Positions 42,990-57,658 of a DNA stretch of 64,000 bases are shown in pieces (positions within the stretch are counted from its first letter, which is position 1; every line of letters begins with the position of its first letter). The DNA comes from an uncultured Opitutia bacterium (GTDB lineage: Bacteria; Verrucomicrobiota; Verrucomicrobiia; Opitutales; Coraliomargaritaceae). The stretch is from assembly GCA_937136395.1 (NCBI GenBank), contig CAKZOI010000083.1:21005-85004 (forward strand), written 5' to 3'. The notes beneath the pieces were generated by a model. That model did not search any database. It was not told the DNA's origin and saw only the letters and a program-made list of their open reading frames with translations. The translations under genes and the position numbers were made by a program.

Positions 42990-43865
42990 ATGGCATCATT
43001 CAAAGTTTGGCTTGAAGCGACGAGACCCAAGACACTTCCCGCAGCGGTGGCTCCCGTTTTGTTGGGCTCCTCGATGGCTTATGCAAATGGGGTTCTGCGA
43101 TTGGATGCGGCATTTTTGTGTGCTGCCTTTGCACTGCTGATTCAGATCGGGACGAATTTTGCGAATGATTATCTTGATGGTATTCGTGGCACAGATACAG
43201 AGGCACGTCTCGGGCCACAGCGTGCGGTTGCCGCGGGCTTAATTGCTCCGACTCTTATGCGTGCGGCGACGATCGTGGTATTGACCGTCGGGTTTTGTGT
43301 TGGCTTGGCATTGGTGCCGTATGGTGGTTGGTGGCTCCTAGTTGTTGGGGTTGCGAGTGTGGCGTGTGCCTGGCTCTATACCGGAGGGCCGTATCCTTTA
43401 GCATACAATGGCCTGGGAGATGTCTTTGTCGTGCTGTTCTTCGGACTGATAGCGGTTGGCTGCACTTATTACGTGCAGTCGCTTACGATTCATTTAGATG
43501 TGCTGCTTCTGGGGCTCGGTTGCGGCTTACTCGTGAATAATATTTTGGTGGTGAATAATTATCGGGATATCGCGGAAGATGCACAGGCGAATAAACGCAC
43601 CTTAGTCGTTTTACTAGGTAGGCGGTTTGCGCTTTTTCAATACCGGTTATCAGCGTGCCTTTCAGGCATCGTGGTGATCTGGTTGTTTTGCCGAGGCATG
43701 GGCTGGGGAGTGTTACTTGGTTTAATTCCCGTAACTTTAAGCATTTGTTTGGCATTCAGGTTGCCAGCTGCGAAGACGTCGTCTGATTTTTTGATAGCAC
43801 TCAAAGGCTCTGCTCAGGTGGTCGCTCTTTACGGTCTGCTCGTGAGCATTGGCTTGGTGGTCTAG
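42990..43865 (+). CDS. menA: 1,4-dihydroxy-2-naphthoate polyprenyltransferase
   Basis: MenA prenylates 1,4-dihydroxy-2-naphthoate to demethylmenaquinone in the inner membrane. The 291-residue product starts with the family sequence VWLEATRPKTLPAAVAPVLLG. It has the first Asp-rich prenyl-diphosphate site NFANDYLDGIRGTD (about residues 52-65) and the second NNYRDIAEDAQANKRTL (about 190-206). About eight or nine transmembrane helices are predicted. No other men genes are adjacent. The UbiA superfamily also covers other substrates, but these two motifs fit MenA best. Confidence 0.92.
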   Translation: MASFKVWLEATRPKTLPAAVAPVLLGSSMAYANGVLRLDAAFLCAAFALLIQIGTNFANDYLDGIRGTDTEARLGPQRAVAAGLIAPTLMRAATIVVLTVGFCVGLALVPYGGWWLLVVGVASVACAWLYTGGPYPLAYNGLGDVFVVLFFGLIAVGCTYYVQSLTIHLDVLLLGLGCGLLVNNILVVNNYRDIAEDAQANKRTLVVLLGRRFALFQYRLSACLSGIVVIWLFCRGMGWGVLLGLIPVTLSICLAFRLPAAKTSSDFLIALKGSAQVVALYGLLVSIGLVV

Positions 43866-43934
43866 GCGATATGGGGCGCTTTGCAAGTAGCTGTCAATCG
43901 ACGGGCCTGTCTAGATTGAAGCTCCTTACGGGGC

Positions 43935-44405
43935 TTAGTCGCATGGGCTCGGAGGCGATTGTTTAAAATATTCGACCAGTTTGTCGCTGACCATGCGTTG
44001 CTCTTCTAAAGTGAGTGCTTGGTATTTACGGCCGTCCGTCCAGCCGTAGCCCCATCGATACCAGTTGTAGAACCATGGGCTGCCTCCCATGCGCACGCCG
44101 TTGAACATTGCGTCTGCTAAGATGGGGTCGTCGGTTTTCGCCAGCACGCAGGCGCGGAGCTGTTCATCTGCTTCAAGCCGTTGTGCTTCGGTGCCGCCTT
44201 GCCAATAGGCGATGTCATGTTGCACGCAGCATTCGCACCAGTCTTTCGAGTCGATCAATGAGCGATCCGGGAAAAGCGAGCAACCGTCACTCGTGAAGTC
44301 TTTAAGGAGTGGTTCTTCCTCGCAGCCTGTGAATAGGCAGATGGGAAGGAGCCAGAGTATGCGTTTTAAAAGTGTGTGCACGTGGTAAAATGTTATCTGT
44401 AGCAT
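43935..44405 (-). CDS. Phospholipase A2-like lipoprotein
   Basis: The 156-residue product has a lipoprotein signal (hydrophobic residues 11-26; lipobox LFTGC with Cys28). A Cys-rich region follows, with DGCSLFPD and CECCVQHDIAYWQGG (Cys57, Cys59, Cys60, His63, Asp64). CCxxHD is the active-site helix motif of phospholipase A2. The usual calcium loop is not obvious, so activity is uncertain. A C-terminal Trp/Tyr-rich stretch (WFYNWYRWGYGW) may contact membrane or lipid. The ATG at 44405 is chosen, though a GTG 24 nt downstream would keep the signal. It is divergent from ldhA. Confidence 0.7.
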   Translation of the reverse strand: MLQITFYHVHTLLKRILWLLPICLFTGCEEEPLLKDFTSDGCSLFPDRSLIDSKDWCECCVQHDIAYWQGGTEAQRLEADEQLRACVLAKTDDPILADAMFNGVRMGGSPWFYNWYRWGYGWTDGRKYQALTLEEQRMVSDKLVEYFKQSPPSPCD

Positions 44406-44497
44406 GCAGCACCTTGCGTAGATTTCAAAGCTTAACTATAAACGCCATCAATGGATCTCGCGCTTGCGCTTGTTCGGTCGGCGCGCAATCTCTAGTT

Positions 44498-45496
44498 ATG
44501 CAAGTGACGTTTTTTAGCACAAAGTCTTATGATGAGCGGTATTTCTTAGAGGAATGTGGCGAAGATATGCACACTTTGATATTTCACGAGTTTCGATTGA
44601 ACCCGGATTCGGCAAAGCTTGCGGCTGGTTCAGATGCGGTTTGTGCATTTGTGAATGACCAACTGGATCGGGCTACGATTCAAGTTCTGAGTGAGGTCGG
44701 TATTCGGGTGATTGCGATGCGTTGTGCGGGGTTTAATAACGTCGACTTAGAGGCAGCAGAGGCCTTTGGGCTAAAAGTGGTTCGCGTGCCTGCCTATTCT
44801 CCGCATGCGGTTGCTGAGCATACACTAGGGCTTTTACTTGCGTTGAATCGACGCCTGTATCGATCGTATAACCGAGTGCGCGAGGGGAACTTTTCGCTAC
44901 AAGGTCTTGTTGGTTTTGATATACACGGGCTGACTGTTGGTATCATTGGAACGGGCACTATTGGCGTGGAGGTGGTGCGCCTATTTAATGGCTTTGGCTG
45001 TAAAGTGCTTTGTTATGATGTGCAGCAAAACCCGCGAGCGGTGGAGCTCGGAGCGCAGTATGTGACTTTAGAGGCCTTGCTCTCACAGGCTGACATTGTT
45101 AGCTTGCACTGCCCACTGTTTCAATCGACCTATCACATGATTGATGCAGCGGCGATTGAGCAGATGAAGCATGGAGTGACGCTTCTCAATACGAGTCGTG
45201 GAGCGTTGATAGATACTTCAGCGGTCATTGAAGGGTTAAAGTCTGGGAAGATTGGTAATCTCGGAATCGATGTATATGAAGAAGAGGACAATCTATTTTT
45301 TGAAGATCAATCAGGTGACGTGATGCAAGACGATGTTTTCGCGAGATTACTCACCTTTCCAAATGTAATGATCACAGGGCACCAGGCCTTTTTTACGAGC
45401 AATGCACTGATACAGATTGCCCGCACGACTTTACAGAATTTGACTGACGTCGAGCAAGACGGATGCTGTGTGAATGAAGTGAAGGTCCCCCAGTGA
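44498..45496 (+). CDS. ldhA: D-lactate dehydrogenase
   Basis: The enzyme reduces pyruvate to D-lactate with NADH (fermentation). The 332-residue product is close to E. coli LdhA (329) throughout: FFSTKSYDERYF at the start, VCAFVNDQ, RCAGFNNVDL, VVRVPAYSPHAVAEH, NAD-binding VGIIGTGTIGVEV, LNTSRGALIDT (catalytic Arg), GIDVYEEEDNLFFEDQS (catalytic Glu) and TGHQAFFT (catalytic His). The ATG at 44498 gives MQVTFFSTK; an earlier in-frame start adds 42 residues of no family resemblance. Its stop overlaps the MFS gene start by 4 nt (GTGA), so the two are co-translated. Confidence 0.94.
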   Translation: MQVTFFSTKSYDERYFLEECGEDMHTLIFHEFRLNPDSAKLAAGSDAVCAFVNDQLDRATIQVLSEVGIRVIAMRCAGFNNVDLEAAEAFGLKVVRVPAYSPHAVAEHTLGLLLALNRRLYRSYNRVREGNFSLQGLVGFDIHGLTVGIIGTGTIGVEVVRLFNGFGCKVLCYDVQQNPRAVELGAQYVTLEALLSQADIVSLHCPLFQSTYHMIDAAAIEQMKHGVTLLNTSRGALIDTSAVIEGLKSGKIGNLGIDVYEEEDNLFFEDQSGDVMQDDVFARLLTFPNVMITGHQAFFTSNALIQIARTTLQNLTDVEQDGCCVNEVKVPQ

Positions 45497-46833
45497 GCGC
45501 TCCAGATATAGAGAAAATTGCGCTGAAGAATGTGCAGAGCTTGACGCTCTTTCGCATGTTTTTCTCAGCTCGATTTTATTACCCAGTCTATGCGTTGTTG
45601 TTTCTCGATTATGGGCTAACACTAGCTCAGTTCGGTATGCTGAATGCTTTGTGGGCACTGACAATTGTCCTATTGGAAGTGCCTTCTGGTGCATTGGCAG
45701 ATACGCTCGGACGTCGTAACCTGTTGATTGCGGCAGGCATCTGTATGGTTCTGGAGATGGGGGTTTTACTCGCGGCGCCGATTGGGGGTGGCTATCTGTT
45801 GTTTGGACTCTTTGCACTTAATCGAATTCTCAGTGGTGCTGCAGAGGCTGCCGCCAGTGGTGCGGATGAAGCATTGGTTTACGACTCCATGAAAGCAGCT
45901 GGCATCGAGAGTCGCTGGGGGCATGTCCTTGAGCGCGTTCAGCGTGATACGTCTTTGGCATTCTTTTTTGCAATGATGATAGGCTCGGCATGCTATGATC
46001 CCGACATGGTGAATACCTTGCTTAACACATTCGGCGCTTCCATATGGGTGGAGCAATCGCAGTTGATAAAGGTCCCCATTCTGTTGACCTTTATTTCAGG
46101 GCTGGTCGTCTTGGTCATGGCGTTCAGGATGAAAGAGACTCCAGTAGAGAATGCGCTCACCATTCGAGAAACGCTGGCACAGTCCTGGAAGCAGTCACGT
46201 TCCGCGGCCAGATGGATATGGATGACCCCACTTCCGTTTGGGATCATTTTGGCTGCTATGGTTTTGGATAGTGCGGTTCGACAATTTCTAACCTTAGCGA
46301 GTGAGTATTGGAATGTGATACATCTGCCGATCGCCAGTTATGGACTGATTGGTTCGGGTATGGCTTTGATGGGTGTTTTTGTGCCGCGCTTAGCGCGCTA
46401 CATGACCGAGCAGGGCACGCCATTGAAGAACTTCTTGTTGTTGGTTTCAGCGGTTTTTATCGGACTCTATGGCCTTGCCACTGCAATACCGTATTGGGGG
46501 ATTGTGCCTGCAGTATTTTTATATGCATCTATCCAGATGACTGGTTTCTTTGTGAGTCGCTATCTTAATGAGGCTGCTCCCTCAGAGCAACGTGCGACTA
46601 TTTTGAGTTTTCGTGGGTTATCGACCAATTTTGCCTACGGCATCGTTTCGATTATGTATTCCGGTTTAATTGTCGTTTTGAAAACAAAGCACGAAGCTGA
46701 TTCTGAGCTCTACGGTCAGCAGTTACAGCAAGCCGTTTTTGTCGATTCGCTGAGCTGGTTGCCGCTCTATTTCTTGCTGTCAGTTGCCGCCGTCTTCTTG
46801 GTCCACCGTTTGCGCTTTCGCAGATCTGGCTAG
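45493..46833 (+). CDS. Major facilitator superfamily transporter
   Basis: The 446-residue product has about 12 predicted transmembrane helices and an MFS motif A in the first cytoplasmic loop (GALADTLGRRNLL, about residues 65-80). Substrate specificity cannot be assigned. The GTG start overlaps the ldhA stop (GTGA). Co-expression with D-lactate dehydrogenase suggests, but does not show, a metabolite exporter. A cytoplasmic loop with many Glu/Arg lies between the halves (about 205-230). Confidence 0.82.
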   Translation: MSAPDIEKIALKNVQSLTLFRMFFSARFYYPVYALLFLDYGLTLAQFGMLNALWALTIVLLEVPSGALADTLGRRNLLIAAGICMVLEMGVLLAAPIGGGYLLFGLFALNRILSGAAEAAASGADEALVYDSMKAAGIESRWGHVLERVQRDTSLAFFFAMMIGSACYDPDMVNTLLNTFGASIWVEQSQLIKVPILLTFISGLVVLVMAFRMKETPVENALTIRETLAQSWKQSRSAARWIWMTPLPFGIILAAMVLDSAVRQFLTLASEYWNVIHLPIASYGLIGSGMALMGVFVPRLARYMTEQGTPLKNFLLLVSAVFIGLYGLATAIPYWGIVPAVFLYASIQMTGFFVSRYLNEAAPSEQRATILSFRGLSTNFAYGIVSIMYSGLIVVLKTKHEADSELYGQQLQQAVFVDSLSWLPLYFLLSVAAVFLVHRLRFRRSG

Positions 46834-46914
46834 TTTTCGCATGAATCAGACTTGAAGTATTGATGGAATGCGACTCTCTTCAGTTCTCCTTCAAAACAAA
46901 TAATCTTACATACA

Positions 46915-48132
46915 ATGGCCTCAGCTCCCGCCGATACGACACAAGATAAGAATTCTGAAAAGCTTCACGATCTAGAGGTTAAAGATGCACAACTCATTTT
47001 TAACTCGGTATGGGCGAGTTTAGAGCAAGGGGTTGGGGAAGAACAATTACGCTTCCCGAAAGAAATTTTCTGGTTAAACGGCGCGCCTGGTGCCGGTAAG
47101 GGAACCAATACGAACTTCATTATGCAGTATCGCGATCTGACAGCGCCGCCACTGGTTGTGAGTGAGTTGTTGAAAAGCCCTGAAGCGGAACGATTGAAAG
47201 ATGCCGGTATGCTCGTTGGTGATCGTGAAGTGGTGGAGATCATGTTTCGTAAGCTGCTTGAGCCAGTTTATAAGTCAGGGGCTGTCGTCGATGGCTTCCC
47301 TCGCACAAAGGTGCAGGTAGAGTGTGTGAAATTACTTTTCACCAAGCTGGTCGAGTTGCGGAACAAGTATCGAGACACATTGTTTTCGGAATATTTCAAA
47401 AAACCGCATTTCCATATCGTCGTTCTATTTGTTGACGAAAAAGAGAGTGTCCGTCGTCAGTTGTATCGCGGTGAACAGGCGAAGGCACATAATGCAGAAG
47501 TGCGCGAATCTGGCGTCGGCGAACTCGTCGAGTTGAGAGCTACAGACCTCGATCCAGATGCCGCACTGAATCGCTATCGAACATTTAAGGAAAAGACCTA
47601 CGATGCGTTGAAGGAGCTACGTGAAATTTTCTTTTATCATTTCATTAACGCCCATGCGAGTATTGAAGAAGTGCGCGCGCGTATCGACGAAGAGTTGCGC
47701 TATCAGGGCTCTCTGGAGCTCGACGAGGCCACATACGATCGCTTGTCACGTATTCCTGTGGCGAGCTCGCTTTCGAAGCACGCTCGTCAAGATTTAGTCG
47801 ATCGTTTGGATTCCTATGAGCGCCGGCACGGGGAGCTCTTTGCTCAAGTCGTTGATTTAATCCAGTCTGATTTCCTACCGATCATCGAACGTCATGCTAT
47901 ATCTGGAAGTGCAGTTGTGAATACGGAAAGCGCGATTCTTCACGATCCTGAAGCGCTCACAATGTTGATTGATATTTTCTCTGAGCGTGGTTATCACGCG
48001 ATTATTGATATCAACCGCGAGGAAATCCCTGAGTCGATTGACCCGAAGACCTTTAAGATCAAAACGCGTATTAAGCGTATCCATCGGGTTCGCGTTCAAT
48101 TTAAGGGTTCGGAAATTCGCCGTGGCCGCTAA
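46915..48132 (+). CDS. Adenylate-kinase-like nucleoside monophosphate kinase with extra C-terminal domain
   Basis: Residues 50-270 look like an adenylate kinase: P-loop [11 protein letters not shown] (about 55-65), [22 protein letters not shown] and RYRTFKEKT. The usual zinc or Pro-rich LID is replaced by a helical insertion ([19 protein letters not shown]). The C-terminal ~130 residues (about 275-405) are an additional domain of unknown type, ending in a very basic tail ([23 protein letters not shown]). The total of 405 residues is almost double a normal adenylate kinase (215). The ATG at 46915 leaves a 45-residue N-terminal extension. It could be a kinase with an RNA- or DNA-binding appendage; the activity is inferred from motifs only. 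Confidence 0.8.
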   Translation: MASAPADTTQDKNSEKLHDLEVKDAQLIFNSVWASLEQGVGEEQLRFPKEIFWLNGAPGAGKGTNTNFIMQYRDLTAPPLVVSELLKSPEAERLKDAGMLVGDREVVEIMFRKLLEPVYKSGAVVDGFPRTKVQVECVKLLFTKLVELRNKYRDTLFSEYFKKPHFHIVVLFVDEKESVRRQLYRGEQAKAHNAEVRESGVGELVELRATDLDPDAALNRYRTFKEKTYDALKELREIFFYHFINAHASIEEVRARIDEELRYQGSLELDEATYDRLSRIPVASSLSKHARQDLVDRLDSYERRHGELFAQVVDLIQSDFLPIIERHAISGSAVVNTESAILHDPEALTMLIDIFSERGYHAIIDINREEIPESIDPKTFKIKTRIKRIHRVRVQFKGSEIRRGR

Positions 48133-48216
48133 TTCAGCGTAGCGAAGAAAACGTAAAACGATGTTTTCTTGCATTCATCGCTAGACCTTGGGCTCCTGTT
48201 TCATTTGTATGGAAGA

Positions 48217-48897
48217 ATGAAAACGGATACCGTGGACTACCATTTTAAACTCGCTAACCGAGAGGTGCGATTTGAAGTGGAGACGCAACCTCGCGAACTT
48301 AATGATGCTGGCACGCATCCAAAGTGGGCGCGTCTAGGATTTAATCAATGCAGTTGCTGCCCATTGAAAGAGAGTGATTGTGAGTATTGCCCGGTCGCGA
48401 TTCGTATCAATGAAGTGATGGAAGCATTTGCTGATAATCAATCAATTGAACGCGTCGAAGTGACCGTGCACACCACCGAGCGTAGCTATTTTGAAGCGTG
48501 CGATCTTCAGGTGGGGATCAATTCATTGCTGGGCCTACTGATGGCGACCAGTGGGTGTCCTGTCTTGAAAGAACTCGGGTCGATGGCTAGCTTTCATATA
48601 CCTTTTTGCTCTACCAGAGACACCTTGCAGCGCACCGTCGGCTCTTATTTGATCAAGCAATATTTTAAGCAGCTAGATGGTGGGGTTCCTGATTGGGAGC
48701 TTGTTCACCTAAAAGAGCTGTATGATACATTGGAGGGCTTGAATCAGGACTTCTCTAGGCGTGTGCAAGCATCAGCCAGTAGTGACGCCGTTTCCAATGC
48801 GGTGATTATGTTTTTTGCAACTTCCGTAGTCGTTGCTTCTTCATTGGAGCAACAACTTAAAAAACATCAAAGCTATCTAACTAACTCGCTTGATTAG
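48217..48897 (+). CDS. Unrecognised protein with N-terminal cysteine cluster
   Basis: I do not recognise the family with confidence. The 226-residue product has five closely spaced cysteines near residues 45-58 (QCSCCPLKESDCEYCPV), a CxCC-x6-CxxC pattern that could hold zinc or an Fe-S cluster. A further GC at about residue 114 and helical C-terminal residues (about 180-226) follow. The ATG at 48217 is preceded by GGAAG, a fair ribosome site; an earlier in-frame start adds 16 residues. It begins 84 nt after the adenylate-kinase-like gene on the same strand. Its 3' end overlaps the convergent lspA gene by 17 nt. Confidence 0.65.
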   Translation: MKTDTVDYHFKLANREVRFEVETQPRELNDAGTHPKWARLGFNQCSCCPLKESDCEYCPVAIRINEVMEAFADNQSIERVEVTVHTTERSYFEACDLQVGINSLLGLLMATSGCPVLKELGSMASFHIPFCSTRDTLQRTVGSYLIKQYFKQLDGGVPDWELVHLKELYDTLEGLNQDFSRRVQASASSDAVSNAVIMFFATSVVVASSLEQQLKKHQSYLTNSLD

Positions 48898-49444
48898 TCT
48901 CTTCTTCTGGCCCGCTTGTATCTGCTGGCGTAAAGAAGAAGCTCACAATAATGTAGAGAAAGACACCGACCACGATCCCGCAATCGGCGATATTGAATGC
49001 TGGGTAGCGACCACCAGGTAATATATATGGGATGGAAAACGGGAGGTGGAAGTCGAGGAAGTCGATTACATGCCCGTGTATGAGGCGATCAATCATATTG
49101 CCGAGCACGCCACCTGCGAGTAAGCCAAAAGCGATCTGCATAGGCTTTCTATGGAGCTCTAAGCTGTGTCTCAACTTGTAGACTGCGAACAATGCAACCA
49201 CGGCAATCGCTGCGAGCACGCCACCGTAACCGGCAAACATACCCCATGCAGCGCCTTCATTGCCGATGTGCACAATGTAGAAAAACCCTTCTATCACCTC
49301 GATTGAATCGGGGTAGAAGTAACTGTCTAGTGGCAACTCAGGATGGTTAAATATCCAGGTCTTCGTGATCTGATCGAGGACGAAAACAACCGCTGCTATG
49401 ATGAACAGGCGTTTATATGAGGTGCTGGGTTGCTTAGGTCCCAT
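48881..49444 (-). CDS. lspA: Lipoprotein signal peptidase (signal peptidase II)
   Basis: LspA cleaves the signal peptide of diacylated prolipoproteins in the inner membrane. The 187-residue product has four predicted helices and both catalytic-Asp motifs: GGVLGNMIDRLIHGHVIDFLD and PAFNIADCGIVVG. The N-terminal VFVLDQITKTWI and the HIGNEGAAWGMF block are typical. It would process the lipoproteins seen at 82, 14486 and 43935. It starts 4 nt after the DksA-like gene stop, in the leftward ileS - DksA-like - lspA operon. Confidence 0.95.
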   Translation of the reverse strand: MGPKQPSTSYKRLFIIAAVVFVLDQITKTWIFNHPELPLDSYFYPDSIEVIEGFFYIVHIGNEGAAWGMFAGYGGVLAAIAVVALFAVYKLRHSLELHRKPMQIAFGLLAGGVLGNMIDRLIHGHVIDFLDFHLPFSIPYILPGGRYPAFNIADCGIVVGVFLYIIVSFFFTPADTSGPEEETNQAS

Positions 49445-49448
49445 TCAA

Positions 49449-50375
49449 TTATTCGTCGTCGTCATCCGTCGTGATTTTTGGCGCGTCTGTGCCGTCGCCG
49501 AAGATACCTCCAGCATCACGATTGACTTTACGGCGCTTGTTTTTCTCGTATTCAGCCTGACCTTCGACTGAGAAACGAGCAAATGGAACGGCTTCTAAGC
49601 GTGCTTTAGGGATCGCCTTACCAGTCACTTCACATACGCCGTAGCTGCCATCTTTAATGCGTGTGATTGCTTCTTCGATTTCGTTGAGTGCGTCTTGCTC
49701 GCTGGACACCAGGCTCAGTGCGAAGTCTCGGTCAAATGTGTCAGATGCAGCATCTGCTTGGTGATTGCCGTAACCTGAGACGTCTGAGTCCTCTCGAGCG
49801 GAGTGCTTGAGCGTATCAGATGTGTGTAGGTCGAGTTCGTCGCGAACATGATCACGTAAATCAGTGAGCAGTTTGTAGAACTTCTTCCATTTCTTGGGCA
49901 CATCGGCTTCTTCGAGTGTGCTGGATGCTTTCTTTTCGGCAGGATTGAAACCTAAAATATCTGCTAGCGACGCGGCACCAAGCACGCGTTTTTCAACTGG
50001 CTTGTCCTCGACTTCGACCACGCGTTTTTTCACGACGGCGACTTTCTTTGTGGCTGCTTTTTCAGTCTTTGCTGGCTTTTCTTTCTTCTTCGATGCCATT
50101 AGCGCTTCCACGTCATCGAGTGAGAATACGATCGGTGTCGCTTTCTTGTCATCGCTTGCTGCAGCTACATCAGTGCGCGCAACGACAGCTTCTGTTGCCT
50201 TTGTTGCGATTTTCGTGGCTGGTGCCTTTACTTTTTTGACGACTTTCTTCTTCGTCGCGCTTACTTTTTTAGCGGCTTTCTTAGCAGGAGTCTTCGCCTT
50301 GGCTGTTTTTTTTGCTACAGTTTTTTTCACGATTTTCTTTACCGCTTTTTTAGTAGTTTTTTTCTTTGCAGTCAT
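49449..50375 (-). CDS. DksA/TraR-like protein with lysine-rich N-terminal tail and degenerate zinc finger
   Basis: The C-terminal part (about residues 155-280) has a DksA-type coiled coil (LTDLRDHVRDELDLHT ... SLVSSEQDALNEIEEAITRIKDGSYG) and the finger region (GVCEVTGKAIPKARLEAVPF, ARFSVEGQ). Only Cys248 of the four zinc ligands remains; Thr251, Ser269 and Gly272 replace the others. Residues 1-60 are a Lys/Ala repeat tail like histone H1, and residues 85-160 an additional Lys/Ala/Glu-rich linker. DksA itself is about 150 residues; this has 308. In the family it binds the RNA polymerase secondary channel. Whether this one does is inference. It lies 42 nt after ileS and 4 nt before lspA. Confidence 0.82.
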   Translation of the reverse strand: MTAKKKTTKKAVKKIVKKTVAKKTAKAKTPAKKAAKKVSATKKKVVKKVKAPATKIATKATEAVVARTDVAAASDDKKATPIVFSLDDVEALMASKKKEKPAKTEKAATKKVAVVKKRVVEVEDKPVEKRVLGAASLADILGFNPAEKKASSTLEEADVPKKWKKFYKLLTDLRDHVRDELDLHTSDTLKHSAREDSDVSGYGNHQADAASDTFDRDFALSLVSSEQDALNEIEEAITRIKDGSYGVCEVTGKAIPKARLEAVPFARFSVEGQAEYEKNKRRKVNRDAGGIFGDGTDAPKITTDDDDE

Positions 50376-50417
50376 TTGATTGAGAAAAGGTTGGGAGATT
50401 ATTAAGTAGAATGAATT

Positions 50418-53231
<2,814 letters not shown>

Positions 53232-53380
53232 TTTTAAGCCGAAGAACGGGTGAAAAGCGGCGCAGTGTGCTTTATTGGCTTTCCAAGTCAAGCACTCAGA
53301 ATTTTCTCGCAGATCTTCCTATTTACCCCTTCTTAGCTGTGGTTGGTTTTTGCTGCGCTCGGCATCCCCAATATTCGTAT

Positions 53381-54385
53381 ATGGCACTCGCGTTAATCAG
53401 TTTACCGTTTCCAGACTTATCCCTTTGGCTGCTTGTTTTGCTGATGGTGGTGGGCTTTGCGGCGCTCTCCTTCGGGGGCGATTGGCTCACTGCAGGCGCG
53501 GCGACCGTTTCGGTGAAGTTTAACATTAATCCTGTCGTGGTAGGTCTAACTATTGTCTCGATAGCGACTTCAATGCCCGAGATGATGACTTCCTTGATCG
53601 CTGCTAAAGAGACGCCTGGGCTCGCGTTGGGTAATATTCTAGGCAGTAATGTGGCAAATATTGGCCTCATTCTTGGTGTGACTGCGCTCATCGCCCCGTT
53701 AGCGGTGCAGTCGCGTTTGATTCGGCGTGAAGTGCCGATCCTGATTGGGGTGACGCTTATGTTCACTTTGATGGCGCTAGGCGGCTACTCGCGGGTGGAG
53801 GGTATCATCATGCTGTCGCTCACCGCATTGTATCTATTCTATGTGGTGCGCAGCGCTAAGAATGAAAAGGACCCCTTGGAAGAGGAGCTCGCCGAGGAGG
53901 TCGAATCTGCCTCCAAGCACTCTACGCCATTCGGAATTGGTTTGGTTATACTTGGTGGTCTTTTTCTCGCACTCGGAGCAGACGTTTTGGTCGGCACCAG
54001 TGTTGAAGTCGCCGGGCGTATGGGTGTGAGTGATACCTTGATTGGCCTGACCATTGTGGCGCTGGGCACTAGTTTGCCAGAGCTTGCCGCTTCGGTGGCT
54101 GCCGCACGCTTAGGGCATACGGATATCTGTGCAGGTAATATCGTCGGCTCGAATCTGTTTAATATTCTTTTAATTGGTGGGGGCGTGGCGACGATGATTC
54201 CGATTCCTGTAGACCCAGCTTTGTTGAAATTCGAATTCCCTGCGGTATTGGCTCTGACAGTGCTACTACTTTGGTTCTTTAAGTCTGGTCATACTGTATC
54301 GCGACGAGAAGGTGTGACCTTGATTTTCTTGTATGTCGGCATTCTCTCGGTGTCTGCGCTCTCGCAGTTGGGCTATCTCTTTTAA
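53381..54385 (+). CDS. Calcium/sodium antiporter family protein (CaCA, YrbG-like)
   Basis: The 334-residue product has about ten transmembrane segments and the two inverted alpha-repeats of the CaCA family: [19 protein letters not shown] with [16 protein letters not shown] (first), and [19 protein letters not shown] with [16 protein letters not shown] (second). An acidic loop ([16 protein letters not shown]) lies between. The Ser-x-Pro-Glu motifs are the ion-binding signatures. The ATG at 53381 gives [15 protein letters not shown] longer in-frame start at 53267 would overlap the ileS 5' end and is unlikely. gpmI follows 39 nt later. Confidence 0.92.
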   Translation: MALALISLPFPDLSLWLLVLLMVVGFAALSFGGDWLTAGAATVSVKFNINPVVVGLTIVSIATSMPEMMTSLIAAKETPGLALGNILGSNVANIGLILGVTALIAPLAVQSRLIRREVPILIGVTLMFTLMALGGYSRVEGIIMLSLTALYLFYVVRSAKNEKDPLEEELAEEVESASKHSTPFGIGLVILGGLFLALGADVLVGTSVEVAGRMGVSDTLIGLTIVALGTSLPELAASVAAARLGHTDICAGNIVGSNLFNILLIGGGVATMIPIPVDPALLKFEFPAVLALTVLLLWFFKSGHTVSRREGVTLIFLYVGILSVSALSQLGYLF

Positions 54386-54424
54386 TTTCTAATTCTAAAT
54401 ACCTAATTTCTAAATTCATACCTT

Positions 54425-56002
<1,578 letters not shown>

Positions 56003-56027
56003 TTAGTAAACAGAGTTTACCTTTAAC

Positions 56028-56060
56028 AAAATCCCCGCAATGGAAGTTGCGGGGATTTTT
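56028..56060 (+). terminator. Rho-independent terminator of gpmI
   Basis: A 13-bp perfect stem (56028-56040 with 56047-56059) with a 6-nt loop is followed by a short T run, 26 nt after the stop. Confidence 0.92.
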
Positions 56061-56063
56061 CGT

Positions 56064-56158
56064 GGTAGCGGCGCGGGTCCCTGCGCGCCATTGCGGTGTT
56101 GTCGGGTTTGGGCTCGGGCGATTCCGCCACGTGGCGCGAAGGGACCCGCGCCGCTACC
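56064..56158. repeat. Large GC-rich inverted repeat (REP/BIME-like)
   Basis: 27-bp arms (56064-56090 and 56132-56158) differ at one position and enclose 41 nt. The arms start with GGTAGCGGCGCGGGTCCC. It lies between the convergent gpmI and eno, outside both terminators. The composition is far more GC-rich than the surroundings. It probably belongs to a dispersed extragenic family; the short hairpin at 14274-14297 shares its core. Confidence 0.8.
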
Positions 56159-56170
56159 TTTCACCCACAA

Positions 56171-56202
56171 AAAAAGCCCGACGGTTTCCCGTCGGGCTTT
56201 TG
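56171..56202 (-). terminator. Terminator of eno
   Basis: An 11-bp stem (56172-56182 with 56191-56201), extendable by the central GG/CC, is flanked by A and T runs 20 nt downstream of the eno stop on the minus strand. Confidence 0.9.
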
Positions 56203-56223
56203 TTAAACTGTATCTAAGACGAC

Positions 56224-57516
<1,293 letters not shown>

Positions 57517-57658
57517 TTATTTTCGGTTTGAGATGATGCCTTGCCTCCGCGCTGATAAGTCCGCGCGGATTTTGGACAAAGCAGGCTACGTTGTGCAGGC
57601 TGTGTCGCTGCTGTCAATGATTCGTCGCAGAGTCCGTGGCTTGAGCCTGAGTCATAAA

